A stretch of DNA of 52,943 bases from Candidatus Bathyarchaeota archaeon (GTDB lineage: Archaea > Thermoproteota > Bathyarchaeia > TCS64). How positions within the stretch are numbered: position 1 is the first letter of the stretch; each line of letters starts with the position of its first letter. Below, piece after piece: positions 9,357-17,661 of this stretch. The DNA is taken from assembly GCA_002726865.1 (NCBI GenBank), contig PBSW01000023.1, positions 2,064 through 55,006 of the forward strand, given 5' to 3'. The notes beneath the pieces were generated by a model. That model worked only from the letters and a program-made list of their open reading frames with translations, made no database searches and was not told the DNA's origin. A program made the translations under genes and the position numbers.

Positions 9357-9767
9357 ATGATGAGGAATTTTGGTAGGAAAGTTAGGGACATGTGGATATA
9401 TTTCAAAGCAGGGCATGGGGGCTACCTCGTGTATTCTATGAGTATAATGAATTTCGTTGTGCTCCAGCACAGACTTCTCATCCAATACGTCCCATTCCTT
9501 GACAAGTATCTAAACAAGTTGAGCACGTTCGTAGCGTTATTCTTTCTAACGTACATCCCTCTCGCTGTGTTAATGGGGTACTTTGAGTTCAGAAAAGGGG
9601 AGATGACAAGGAAACCCATGCTAAATCCTTATATCAGAGACAGAAACGAAGCAACTATTCTCCAGAGCGAGAGTCTTCAGAGCTATTATGATGGAGATAT
9701 GGACATGGCTAAAGCTAAAATTGAGAAAAGTATTTTTGTTATGAGGAAATGGAGAAAAACAAGATAA
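9357..9767 (+). CDS. Small two-helix membrane protein, function unknown
   Basis: About 136 residues with two hydrophobic segments: LVYSMSIMNFVVLQ (about 25-38) and FVALFFLTYIPLAVLMGYF (about 58-76). A short cytosolic/lumenal linker LIQYVPFLDKYLNK lies between, and the tail is charged (MRKWRKTR at the end). An alternative TTG start lies at 9342; the adjacent ATGs at 9357/9360 are preferred because the segment before them adds nothing conserved-looking. No enzyme motif was seen. The organisation suggests a conserved membrane-anchored accessory protein, but I cannot name it. Confidence 0.6.
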   Translation: MMRNFGRKVRDMWIYFKAGHGGYLVYSMSIMNFVVLQHRLLIQYVPFLDKYLNKLSTFVALFFLTYIPLAVLMGYFEFRKGEMTRKPMLNPYIRDRNEATILQSESLQSYYDGDMDMAKAKIEKSIFVMRKWRKTR

Positions 9768-10459
9768 CACGCAATCGCAACGAGGATATATAAATGGATT
9801 TCAAAAAAAGATAGGAGGCTGTTTCAAGCAAACTAACCAGTAACTGCCAATTTTGAGGAATATTTTTTTGGTACCTATCCATTTTGGAAAAAACGTTATG
9901 ATCGTTGTGAAATGGCTTGAGAATATTCTGCAATTTAGCAGATAAAATTTCAAAAATTTGCGCTTTTCTGTTTAAATAAAAATGAAAAAAGACATATAAC
10001 CATATACAATACATAGGAAAACATTATAAATTGAATAAATGTCAGATGGAAAATAACTTAGTCCTTTATGATTAGGATAATCTTTTTCACCACAAATCAT
10101 AATCAAGTAGAGTAGATATTAAGTAATTTTTTTTATTATCCAATGAAATTAAAATAAATTTTACAAATGAAATATGTGATTTAGTAAGAAAAGAGTTAGT
10201 TTTGATGACAAAAAATGTGGATTGAATTTATGAGGGGAATAAAAGAAGCGATAAAAATATGGTATCCAAATATATTTAATGATCGTAGTATTTTTGAGAT
10301 TGATGTTAGAAAACTTTTTCATGAAGAAAATAGATCCACATGGATTTGGCGGAGAATGTTATAGTCCAAAATGTTTTTCAGAAATCCTTTCAGACCCCGC
10401 GATCTCGCATCGAATATACAAGATACCCACTACATGCAGTGTTTTAGTGGTGCACCGCT
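9768..10459. other. AT-rich intergenic stretch
   Basis: About 690 bp of strongly AT-rich DNA. The short open frames in it have low-complexity, Lys/Ile/Phe-rich translations and no ribosome-binding sites, so none is accepted. It separates the housekeeping left end from the surface-polysaccharide-like genes and may be an insertion or regulatory spacer. Confidence 0.4.
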
Positions 10460-11968
10460 TTGGCTAATAGATGTGTAGTAATTGGTATTGATGGTGCCAC
10501 ATTCGACATCATTAGACCATTGATCTCAGAGGGGCGTCTACCACACATCTCCAAGTTGATAGCGGGGGGGGTACATGGTGTCCTCCAATCTACAATCCCA
10601 CCTTCGTCAATTCCAGCATGGCCATCATTCTTGACGGGGATGAACCCGGGTAAACACGGCGTCTATGATTTCTTGAAAAAAGTCCCAGGTAAATATATCG
10701 GCGCACTGTCGACTTCTAAAGACCTGAAAAGCCCGACGGTCTATGATATTCTCGGCAAAGGGGGAAAGACAAGTGTCGTGATAAACGTCACAGGTACTTA
10801 CCCCCCAAAAGTGGTCAGAGGATGTCTCATCTCCGGGTTACTTACACCGCAGGGCGTGAATTATGTCTATCCTGAAATTCTGAAAGAGGAACTGGACGAA
10901 ATGGGATATAAGGTGTACACGGATATCGGGGGATATGTACGTTCAGAGAAAATTTATCAGGAATTATTAGATTTAGAGATTAAGCGAAAAGAGATTGCGT
11001 TATCGCTTATGAATATTTTTAATTGGGAGTTTTTTATGCTCACAATCGTTGGATCAGATACTATTCAGCATAAACTATGGGGAGATAAGGATAAGATAGA
11101 CGACTATTATTATGAAGTGGACAAAATCGTGGGGGAAGTCCTAGATAAGGTCGAGGATGATCCTAACATTATAATAATGTCAGACCATGGATTTGGATCG
11201 TCCGAAAACACTTTTTATATAAATAAATGGCTTGAGGAAATCGGATTACTATCCACTGAAACCACCGATTATGAATCTACAACTAGCTATAAAATCAGGA
11301 ACTTACGGAAGAAAGAGAGCGGGATTAGTGAAACGTTCAGTAAATTCGGGATGACAAAGAGATCGCTTAGATTTATTAAGAGAATGCCCGGATACAATTT
11401 AATAAAAAAATGGATGCCGTCATTAGTCACAAAGATGTATTCGACAATACCCACAGACACTGTAGCGATAGACTGGGAGAATACAAAAGCTGCAGTAGCG
11501 TCGAATTGGTTAAGAAATATCATGATAAATATGAGGGGAAGAGAACCTCTGGGGATCGTAGAACCGTGGGAATATGAAATTCTACGAGAAGAAATTATTT
11601 CAAAACTGCAGAAATTAAAAAACCCTGAAACGAACGAAGAGATCATCGAGAAGGTCTATAAAAGAGAGGAGCTGTATTCCGGCCCATATGTAGATGATGC
11701 CCCGGATATTGTGTTATCCCTTAAAGGCAAGTATAAGGTATCCAATTCTTTGACAGCGGAGAAAGTGTTTGGCGTTAACTCAGGAAACGATATAAAGGGA
11801 TCACATAGAATGGACGGAATTTTCATCGCTTCCGGTCCAGACATTGTTAAAGGAAAAAAGATCGATGGAGCAAATATTCTAGACGTTATGCCAACGATAC
11901 TAAAGTTACTCTCCGTCGAAATCCCAGGGGACCTTGATGGAAGGGTCCTTTCAGAGATAATAAGGTGA
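10460..11968 (+). CDS. Alkaline-phosphatase-superfamily phosphodiesterase/phosphatase
   Basis: A 502-residue two-metal hydrolase of the type I phosphodiesterase/nucleotide pyrophosphatase branch. First metal Asp in GIDGATFDII (D11); nucleophile region PPSSIPAWPSFLTGMNPG with Ser50 where its paralogue at 32965 has Thr; second metal pair in SDHGFG (near residue 240); final His in GSHRMDGIF. No signal peptide or membrane segment, so it is probably cytosolic. TTG 10460 is the only possible start after the upstream stop at 10445. Its neighbours (ATP-grasp, PIG-L deacetylase, glycosyltransferase) suggest a role in glycan or glycolipid metabolism, but the substrate is unknown. Confidence 0.8.
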   Translation: MANRCVVIGIDGATFDIIRPLISEGRLPHISKLIAGGVHGVLQSTIPPSSIPAWPSFLTGMNPGKHGVYDFLKKVPGKYIGALSTSKDLKSPTVYDILGKGGKTSVVINVTGTYPPKVVRGCLISGLLTPQGVNYVYPEILKEELDEMGYKVYTDIGGYVRSEKIYQELLDLEIKRKEIALSLMNIFNWEFFMLTIVGSDTIQHKLWGDKDKIDDYYYEVDKIVGEVLDKVEDDPNIIIMSDHGFGSSENTFYINKWLEEIGLLSTETTDYESTTSYKIRNLRKKESGISETFSKFGMTKRSLRFIKRMPGYNLIKKWMPSLVTKMYSTIPTDTVAIDWENTKAAVASNWLRNIMINMRGREPLGIVEPWEYEILREEIISKLQKLKNPETNEEIIEKVYKREELYSGPYVDDAPDIVLSLKGKYKVSNSLTAEKVFGVNSGNDIKGSHRMDGIFIASGPDIVKGKKIDGANILDVMPTILKLLSVEIPGDLDGRVLSEIIR

Positions 11969-12773
11969 ATATCAGAGGTTAAAAAGAATATTTAAGTCAT
12001 CATCCCTGATAGAAATGAGGAAAATATATCGCGAAACCACTTTTCGCTATAACTGAGTATGAAAAAAATATGACCTGGGGATACAATTTTTCCAAGATCT
12101 CTGAAAAGAAGCAAAAAAGTAAACGAGGGACAAGATTTGGTAGTTTAACGAAGTTTAACCCTAATCATCATAGTGTGACACTTTTGAAAAAAGGGATTCA
12201 AGAAGGGGAATACATTAAACCAGCAGGCTATAAAATAGCCAAACGGTCTATTTAAAATGAAGAGAGTAATAAATGCCCAAACATATCTGCAGAAATAGCA
12301 CTTAGCAGCACAGTTTCTCTTTGAAATGTCACTGTATTCTGATCTCCAACCCGTGGAGGTAATCAACTATATTAAATCGATCTGGTCTGGAAAATTTTTT
12401 GATTCATTAGAGGAGCAGGATCTTATTGAAATGCATTATTGACTTTTTCAATTATACCGATCAAAAGCAGTATATACCAATTCATGAAAGATTTGTTAGG
12501 TATTGTCAAAACATACAATTATGATTAAATTTTATCGATTGGAGTTAAAATAACAATACCTGTTTCTTATTATAAGAAAGGCTTTGAGATTTATTGCAAA
12601 GTATCTATGGTAAATTGGGCTGTCACCTTCCCCAATTCGCTTAATACAGAAACCAACTTATTTTATTTTACAGCTTTTATGGATCTGTCCTTTGAGAGTC
12701 TTCTAGAATCTGATAGATGTTATATATATTTTAAAAGCATTATTCTGAACACGTTATCAGAAGGATTGTGTTA
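11969..12773. other. AT-rich intergenic stretch with a promoter at its right end
   Basis: About 800 bp, very AT-rich. Short frames here have no homology that I can see. The right end carries a TATA-like run (TATATATATTTTAAAAG, about 12722-12738), some 35-50 bp before the ATP-grasp start, which is a plausible promoter for the following two-gene operon. Otherwise nothing was recognised. Confidence 0.45.
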
Positions 12774-13850
12774 ATGTCGAACCTACAGCCCCCCCCGATT
12801 AAGATCATTTTAACAGCATGCGGATGCCCTGGCGCCTCCACCCTGATCAAGCGTCTCAAAGGGAACGGGGAAAGAGAGGTCACGATAATTGGGACTGATA
12901 TAAATAACGAAGCCATTGGGAGATTTCTATGCGATGGTTTTTACAGGGTTCCCAGCGGGACCTCAAACGAGTTCATCCCCGCAATGATAGACATCGTCGA
13001 AAAAGAAAACCCCGCGCTTATCTTTCCAGAATCCAGCAACGAAGTTCTTGCTTTAGCAAAGGCTAGAAAAAAATTTGAAGAGATGGAGACAAAGGTTATT
13101 GTTTCATCTCCAGAGGCGATCCAAGCTTCGAGCAACAAATATCTCATGTATGAGACCGTTAAACAATCGGGAAAAGTAGATCTGCCTGAGTATTCTTCTG
13201 CATCGAATTTGGACGACTTCGTTGCCGCTTCTGAGAGGCTTGGATATCCAGAGTCCCCTATTGTTTTTAAACCCCATTTTGGGAAAGGGAGCAGAGGGGT
13301 GAGGATTATCGACCCAAAGGCTGACCGGAAAAGTCAACTGATGGATGAGAAGCCAACGAGTAAGTACATGAGTTTCGATGAGTTCATTGAGATTTTCAAG
13401 GATGTTGAGGACACTGATTTCCCGGATTTCTTGTTGATGGAATATCTAGAGGGGAAAGAGAAAACCGCTGATACTCTTGCATTAGACGGAAGAGCCTTAT
13501 TGACCACTATTAAGACCGTGGAGAAAGCACGGTGGGGTGTTATTGCCGAGGGGGCGTTAGTGCGGGATGATTTTCTAGTTGAGCAGACAGAACATGTGTT
13601 AAACTCTATCCCCCTAAGTTATTGTGTTAACGTACAGTTTATTGCGGGAAGGTTAGTGGAGATAAATCCCAGGGTGAGCACATTCATATACCAACAGAAT
13701 CTCATCGCCCCATACCTGGCGATTAAACTTGCCCTCGGAGAACTCTCGGAAGAGGATGTTATCGCATACCAAGAACGAATAGATTATGGCAGAAGAATGA
13801 TACGTTACATGGATCAGGTATTCCATAAAGAATGGAGAGAGGTCCTATGA
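12774..13850 (+). CDS. ATP-grasp ligase, CarB/PylC-like
   Basis: An ATP-dependent carboxylate-amine/thiol ligase of about 358 residues. The N-terminal Rossmann-like part (ILTACGCPGASTLIKRLK...IIGTDINNEAIGRFLCDGF) resembles carbamoyl-phosphate-synthase-type pre-ATP-grasp domains. The ATP-grasp core shows PIVFKPHFGKGSRGVRII, LLMEYLEGKEKTADTL and the metal-binding VEINPRVSTF near the end. ATG 12774 is preferred over GTG 12768 because AAGGA at 12761-12765 is then 8 nt away. The stop overlaps the next start (ATGA), so it is translationally coupled to the PIG-L deacetylase. The partnership suggests modification of a sugar or glycolipid; the product is unknown. Confidence 0.8.
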   Translation: MSNLQPPPIKIILTACGCPGASTLIKRLKGNGEREVTIIGTDINNEAIGRFLCDGFYRVPSGTSNEFIPAMIDIVEKENPALIFPESSNEVLALAKARKKFEEMETKVIVSSPEAIQASSNKYLMYETVKQSGKVDLPEYSSASNLDDFVAASERLGYPESPIVFKPHFGKGSRGVRIIDPKADRKSQLMDEKPTSKYMSFDEFIEIFKDVEDTDFPDFLLMEYLEGKEKTADTLALDGRALLTTIKTVEKARWGVIAEGALVRDDFLVEQTEHVLNSIPLSYCVNVQFIAGRLVEINPRVSTFIYQQNLIAPYLAIKLALGELSEEDVIAYQERIDYGRRMIRYMDQVFHKEWREVL

Positions 13851-14455
13851 GAAACAATTTTTTCGAAAATATCTTGGTCATAAGCCCTCACACAGATGAC
13901 GGTGAACTAGCAGCCGGAGGAACTATAAGACGATTCGTCGAAGAGGGATCCAACGTAAGTTATATCGCCCTCTCAGCCCCCCGTAAAGAGCTAAAAGAAG
14001 AATGCGCAGAATGTCTCGGAATATTAGGTGTTGAAGACTATTTCATTTTAGATTTTCCCAGGAGACGTTTCCCTGAAAAACGTCAGGAGATCCTTCAGTA
14101 TCTTTTCGACTATAACAAGGAGCATCAAGTCGACTTAGTACTAACGCCCTCCACGCAGGACCTACATCAGGATCATCAAACAGTAACGAACGAAGTGATG
14201 AGGGCTTTCAAGCATAGCACCATCTTTGGATATGAACTTCCTTGGAATAACATCATATTTCACGAAAATTGTTTTATATCCCTTAACGGGGCCCACGTCG
14301 AAAAAAAACTTAAAGCCCTCAAATGTTATGACACTCAAAAGACCCGCCTATATTTTGATAGAGAATATCTACATGGATTACTTAGGGCGAAAGGCCTTCA
14401 TATTGGGGAGAAATATGCAGAATCCTTTGAGGTAATCAAGCTGGTCTTGAGCTGA
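13847..14455 (+). CDS. PIG-L (LmbE-like) zinc deacetylase
   Basis: Removes an acyl group from an N-acetylated sugar or related amide. About 202 residues. The zinc motif ISPHTDDGELAAGG gives His15 and Asp18 (the canonical HPDD has Thr instead of Pro here), and the third ligand is in QDLHQDHQTV. The start at 13847 is chosen because ATGA overlaps the ATP-grasp stop, with GAGAGGT just upstream; a frame from 13832 would add five residues. It forms a two-gene operon with the ATP-grasp gene and ends 44 bp from the convergent glycosyltransferase. Confidence 0.85.
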   Translation: MRNNFFENILVISPHTDDGELAAGGTIRRFVEEGSNVSYIALSAPRKELKEECAECLGILGVEDYFILDFPRRRFPEKRQEILQYLFDYNKEHQVDLVLTPSTQDLHQDHQTVTNEVMRAFKHSTIFGYELPWNNIIFHENCFISLNGAHVEKKLKALKCYDTQKTRLYFDREYLHGLLRAKGLHIGEKYAESFEVIKLVLS

Positions 14456-14499
14456 ATCCCCAGTCAAAATATACGTAAACTACAATATTATTTTGATCG

Positions 14500-15327
14500 C
14501 TATTGACCTCGTTTTTCAGTAAATAACTTAATTTGAAAATAGACTCGTCGCCAAAACCTCCTCCTCTGATGGTCACCTACCCATTCGGCGACATCAGATC
14601 TCCTTTCGTTTGTTGTAGATATGTATCCGGCTATCATTTTAATTCCTGCACTTGGTTTCTCAATAAAAAATGTCCCAGCACGGGCTAGAGTATATTTCCA
14701 ATCATATCCTAGTAGGCGCATACCCTTACCTTTACTCCAAGCGGTCTTTATTTTACCTGATGAGGGGGATCTCTGGGCCTCGGTTATCAGATTAGGTAAA
14801 CGCTTGACTGATTTTCCCATTTGGAGAGCTTTAAAAACCAACCAGCTCTCCCAACCGAGAATCTCAGGGTATCGAAGACCGTTTGCATTCATCCAGAAAT
14901 CAGCCTTGACCACCCGCGTGCCTCTTGGCGGGGCGCCTTCGTAGCTTGGGTTACTTTCAAGCCTGCCGCTTGCTATCACCAGTGCAGGGTCTTTGATCAT
15001 ATGGTTTCGGATGGTCTCAAAGAATTTCTCGGGGATAACAGCGTCGCCCCCACATATTAGTACATATTCTGATTTGGGTGACACCCGTTCTAGGCCTTTA
15101 TTGAAAACCTTAGGGATCTCGGTGGTCCCCAACGCGCTAAATCCTCTATCAGGGAGGTCAACAACTACGTCCGCGTATTTATTGGAAATCTCTGATGTCC
15201 GGTCCCTGGACCCATCATTTACGACAATGATTCGATCAGGCTTAATGCTTTGCTTGGTTATCGCGAGAAGTGTCTTTTCGATATATTTTTCCTCATTTCT
15301 GGCGGGGATGATGACTTCATATCCCAT
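14500..15327 (-). CDS. Family 2 glycosyltransferase
   Basis: A soluble GT-A fold glycosyltransferase, 275 residues, likely using a nucleotide- or dolichol-activated sugar. Motifs: VIIPARNEEKYIEKTLLAI at the N terminus and VVNDGSRDRTSEI at 36-47 (nucleotide-sugar binding). CGGDAVIPEKFFE stands where the metal-binding DxD usually sits, so the second Asp is not obvious. There is no transmembrane segment; the basic aromatic C terminus (RRRFWRRVYFQIKLF) could make peripheral membrane contact. It converges with the ATP-grasp/PIG-L operon, in line with a glycan-building neighbourhood. Confidence 0.85.
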   Translation of the reverse strand: MGYEVIIPARNEEKYIEKTLLAITKQSIKPDRIIVVNDGSRDRTSEISNKYADVVVDLPDRGFSALGTTEIPKVFNKGLERVSPKSEYVLICGGDAVIPEKFFETIRNHMIKDPALVIASGRLESNPSYEGAPPRGTRVVKADFWMNANGLRYPEILGWESWLVFKALQMGKSVKRLPNLITEAQRSPSSGKIKTAWSKGKGMRLLGYDWKYTLARAGTFFIEKPSAGIKMIAGYISTTNERRSDVAEWVGDHQRRRFWRRVYFQIKLFTEKRGQ

Positions 15328-15434
15328 TTTATCTGTTCTCTAGTCTACAACTACAGAATTGGATATATCTCTTGGGATATGACAGAAGAGCATCTTCGAA
15401 AGGTTTTCAATAAATGATCCTATTACAGACCTTT

Positions 15435-15992
15435 TCATGAAGAAATGGAACTCATGAAACGTCTCTTGATCAATTCCGGGTCAAGGGGTATCTCATCCAT
15501 CTTTGTGTCGTCCCGGTCTATGGATGCGTGAATCAAACATAATTCGGCTCTCCCAAGAGATTCTTTGAAGGCCCTGGTCAACTCTGTATCATTATCTGCA
15601 GTAATGCATCGATTAAAGCCACAGGCTTTAGCTACCTCTCCCAAGTCCGTTAAACCCGCGGCGAAGCTGTTTTGATTTCCTGTAGTTCCATACGCTCCGT
15701 TGTCGAGGGCTATCAGGATCAGGTTGTTGGGTTTTATGTTTGCTATAGTGGAAAGGGAGCCCATATTCATCAATATGGAGCCGTCACCATCGAGACAAAC
15801 GACCCTTCTGTCCTGAGATAAGGCCAATCCGAGGGAAATGGATGAGGCGAGTCCCATAGAGCCTAGCATGTAGAAATTCTTTGGCCGGTCTCTCGTATGA
15901 TATAGCTCCTTGCTAGGATCCCCCAGGTTTGAGACTACCAACTCGTCCTCGACAAGATCCATGATGACCCTCAGTGCCTGACACCGCATCAT
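15435..15992 (-). CDS. comE: Sulfopyruvate decarboxylase, beta subunit (TPP-binding)
   Basis: Partner of ComD; together they decarboxylate 3-sulfopyruvate to sulfoacetaldehyde in coenzyme M synthesis. The TPP diphosphate/metal motif GDGSILMNMGSLSTI is followed by ALDNGAYGTTGNQ, as in ComE. About 185 residues from ATG 15992, which lies one base after the comD stop; a longer frame reaching 16037 would run into comD and is not preferred. The strict pairing and split into two short subunits favour sulfopyruvate over phosphonopyruvate decarboxylase, which is one chain, but substrate specificity is inferred. Confidence 0.8.
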   Translation of the reverse strand: MMRCQALRVIMDLVEDELVVSNLGDPSKELYHTRDRPKNFYMLGSMGLASSISLGLALSQDRRVVCLDGDGSILMNMGSLSTIANIKPNNLILIALDNGAYGTTGNQNSFAAGLTDLGEVAKACGFNRCITADNDTELTRAFKESLGRAELCLIHASIDRDDTKMDEIPLDPELIKRRFMSSISS

Positions 15993-15993
15993 C

Positions 15994-16572
15994 TTAGAAC
16001 AACTCAGGGGATAGGAGCACGACGTGGGGTTCCCCATTTCTGAAGTTGTCGGCTGAGAACTCCTCCAGAGAGTCCAACTGAGAGCGGACCATGATGAATG
16101 GTATATTCATAGCATCCAGCATCCCAGGGAGAGCCTCTCCAAGAGGAACTTGGGCAGAGATCGTCTCGTTATATATTCCCCTATGCTCTGCGAGGATGAG
16201 GACGGGTATCCTATAGGTCTTAAGGAGCGAGGCGATGGCGTTAAATGAATTACCCAGGCCCGAGCTCTGGATGAGCATGAACGGCTTCTTCCCTGCCAGG
16301 TAGGCACCAGCACAAACCCCAACGCCCTCCTCCTCTCTGGTGACAGGAACTGTGAAAATCTCTTCGTCGTCCTCAATCATCTCAAGGAGGTTATTGAGCT
16401 TGCCCGAGGGAAAGGTGACTCCAAAATCGAATCCATTATCTTTTAGAAATGAGATTATTTGTGTTCCCACCACATGATGTGCTATTGGAAGGTTCTGAGT
16501 GTCGGTTAGTTTGTATTGATGTTCCTCTTTGGCTACCATGTACACTACGTTGTTGATTTCCATGACTCTCAT
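15994..16572 (-). CDS. comD: Sulfopyruvate decarboxylase, alpha subunit (PYR domain)
   Basis: A 192-residue PYR-type TPP subunit. The catalytic glutamate that activates TPP is in PVTREEEGVGVCAGAYLAG, followed by MLIQSSGLGNSFNAIASL, typical of ComD. The next gene, comE, starts immediately after its stop. ATG 16572 or 16563 could be the start. The promoter faces a divergent HTH gene across 139 bp of AT-rich DNA containing repeated TTATCCT boxes. No methyl-coenzyme M reductase gene is in the window, so whether CoM is made for methane/alkane metabolism or another use cannot be seen here. Confidence 0.8.
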   Translation of the reverse strand: MRVMEINNVVYMVAKEEHQYKLTDTQNLPIAHHVVGTQIISFLKDNGFDFGVTFPSGKLNNLLEMIEDDEEIFTVPVTREEEGVGVCAGAYLAGKKPFMLIQSSGLGNSFNAIASLLKTYRIPVLILAEHRGIYNETISAQVPLGEALPGMLDAMNIPFIMVRSQLDSLEEFSADNFRNGEPHVVLLSPELF

Positions 16573-16601
16573 CTAACCCCCATAATAGGAGATACTGGCG
16601 T

Positions 16602-16704
16602 TTATCCAATAATATAAGACCTCATAACTCCTTAATATATATTATCCTTTTAAAATAGAAAATGAATAGGATAAGGAAACTTATTATACTAATTTATCCT
16701 TTTA
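16602..16704. promoter_or_regulatory. Evenly spaced TTATCCT boxes between comDE and the HTH gene
   Basis: TTATCCTTTTA at 16642-16652, its inverse AGGATAA at 16668-16674, and TTATCCTTTTA again at 16694-16704. The 7-bp cores begin at 16642, 16668 and 16694, exactly 26 bp apart, with the middle one inverted. A further TTATCC lies at 16602. The last box abuts the HTH gene start. This looks like an operator array for the divergent promoters, probably bound by the adjacent HTH protein (inference). Confidence 0.55.
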
Positions 16705-16711
16705 GTAGACT

Positions 16712-17218
16712 ATGTGGTCCGAACTATTAATGAACTGTGTCACCGACGGTTTCGGCGAGCTATTAAGGAAGACCCTGAACGCCCTAGGTATGAGCATCAG
16801 AGATTTTTCTGAGGAAGCGGAGATCCCGGCTAGCACTCTGTACAAGATCGTTTCAGATGAAAATAAAGATTTTCGGAGGTCCACTTTGAGGCAGATAATC
16901 CAAGGCGTCAGGCGCCTGGAGGGGGTCAACGAAGAGAACGTGGTGGGCATCATCACGACGAGGACCGCCCTTGATACAATTGGGAGAACCATCGAAATCG
17001 ATGGGGGGTCCGTTAAGATTAAGGAGTTTCCGGCTACCACTATTGAAGAGTCAATCATCCAGGGGGTAAGGGCCGAGAAGGAGGGAGTAAAGGGAATAAT
17101 ATGTGGCCCGATAGCAGCGACCACTCTGGAGAGAGTCGTGAACATACCCATCACATCGTTCAGGTTTGATGAAGGGCTGATGTTGGATGCTATAGTCAAG
17201 CTAGTGGAGAAGATCTGA
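16712..17218 (+). CDS. XRE-type HTH regulator with C-terminal sensor-like domain
   Basis: A 168-residue predicted regulator divergent from comDE. Residues about 12-70 form a Cro/C1-type helix-turn-helix (LNALGMSIRDFSEEAEIPAS, then TLYKIVSDENKDFRRSTLRQ). The remaining 100 residues (VVGIITTRTALDTIGRTIEI...VKGIICGPIAATTLERVVNI) look like an alpha/beta ligand-binding domain, reminiscent of the N-terminal sensor of PrpR-type regulators. Starts at ATG 16712 or 16730. Its place suggests that it controls comDE and itself through the boxes in the shared promoter; effector unknown. Confidence 0.75.
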   Translation: MWSELLMNCVTDGFGELLRKTLNALGMSIRDFSEEAEIPASTLYKIVSDENKDFRRSTLRQIIQGVRRLEGVNEENVVGIITTRTALDTIGRTIEIDGGSVKIKEFPATTIEESIIQGVRAEKEGVKGIICGPIAATTLERVVNIPITSFRFDEGLMLDAIVKLVEKI

Positions 17219-17661
17219 GATTCACCTTTCTGGTCTTTCTTTCCAGATTGGGCCTCTATGTTGTGAAAGGGGAGGACTGATTCTCAGGAAGTTGTTCTTG
17301 AATACAGAAATATAAGATCGTCTCATATCGGAAAACAAGCTGAACGCTATTCCCCACCTAATGAGCTGAAACTAGTAATAAGTTCAAGGGGTTAGCAAGA
17401 AGACGATCAGAAACGACTAAGTCGTAAAGATCATGGGACGGGAAATGTTCGCCTCAGATTTTGTCACTCCCTAAAATGCCGTATGAGTGAGCCTCAAGAA
17501 AAATCATCCTCATGTTAGGGTTAAGAAATGACGGTGGTGGCGTACGTGATTGGGGCCTTCGCGTGCGGTGGGGAAAACTTCACATGTCTCATGCTTAAGA
17601 ATCATCTTGGTGCCAACGCTTATCCAAAGAATCGTCTATCCATATCTAGGAGATCACTATT
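17219..17661. other. Intergenic stretch with a short palindrome
   Basis: About 440 bp. The only structure noticed is the perfect palindrome ACGACT-A-AGTCGT at 17413-17425. A 52-codon frame from ATG 17528 overlaps the following gene start and looks spurious. Confidence 0.4.

Noticed and set aside
9739..10014. 91-codon leftward frame
   Set aside because: Low-complexity Lys/Phe/Ile translation of AT-rich spacer; runs into the 3' end of the membrane protein gene.
10279..10467. 62-codon rightward frame before the phosphodiesterase gene
   Set aside because: AT-rich, no domain or ribosome site, and overlaps the start of the real gene.
12070..12255. 61-codon rightward frame
   Set aside because: Lys-rich translation without recognisable features inside an AT-rich spacer.
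15435..16572. Phosphonopyruvate decarboxylase or acetolactate synthase instead of ComDE
   Set aside because: Those are single longer chains; here two short subunits of about 190 residues in ComD-ComE order fit sulfopyruvate decarboxylase better.
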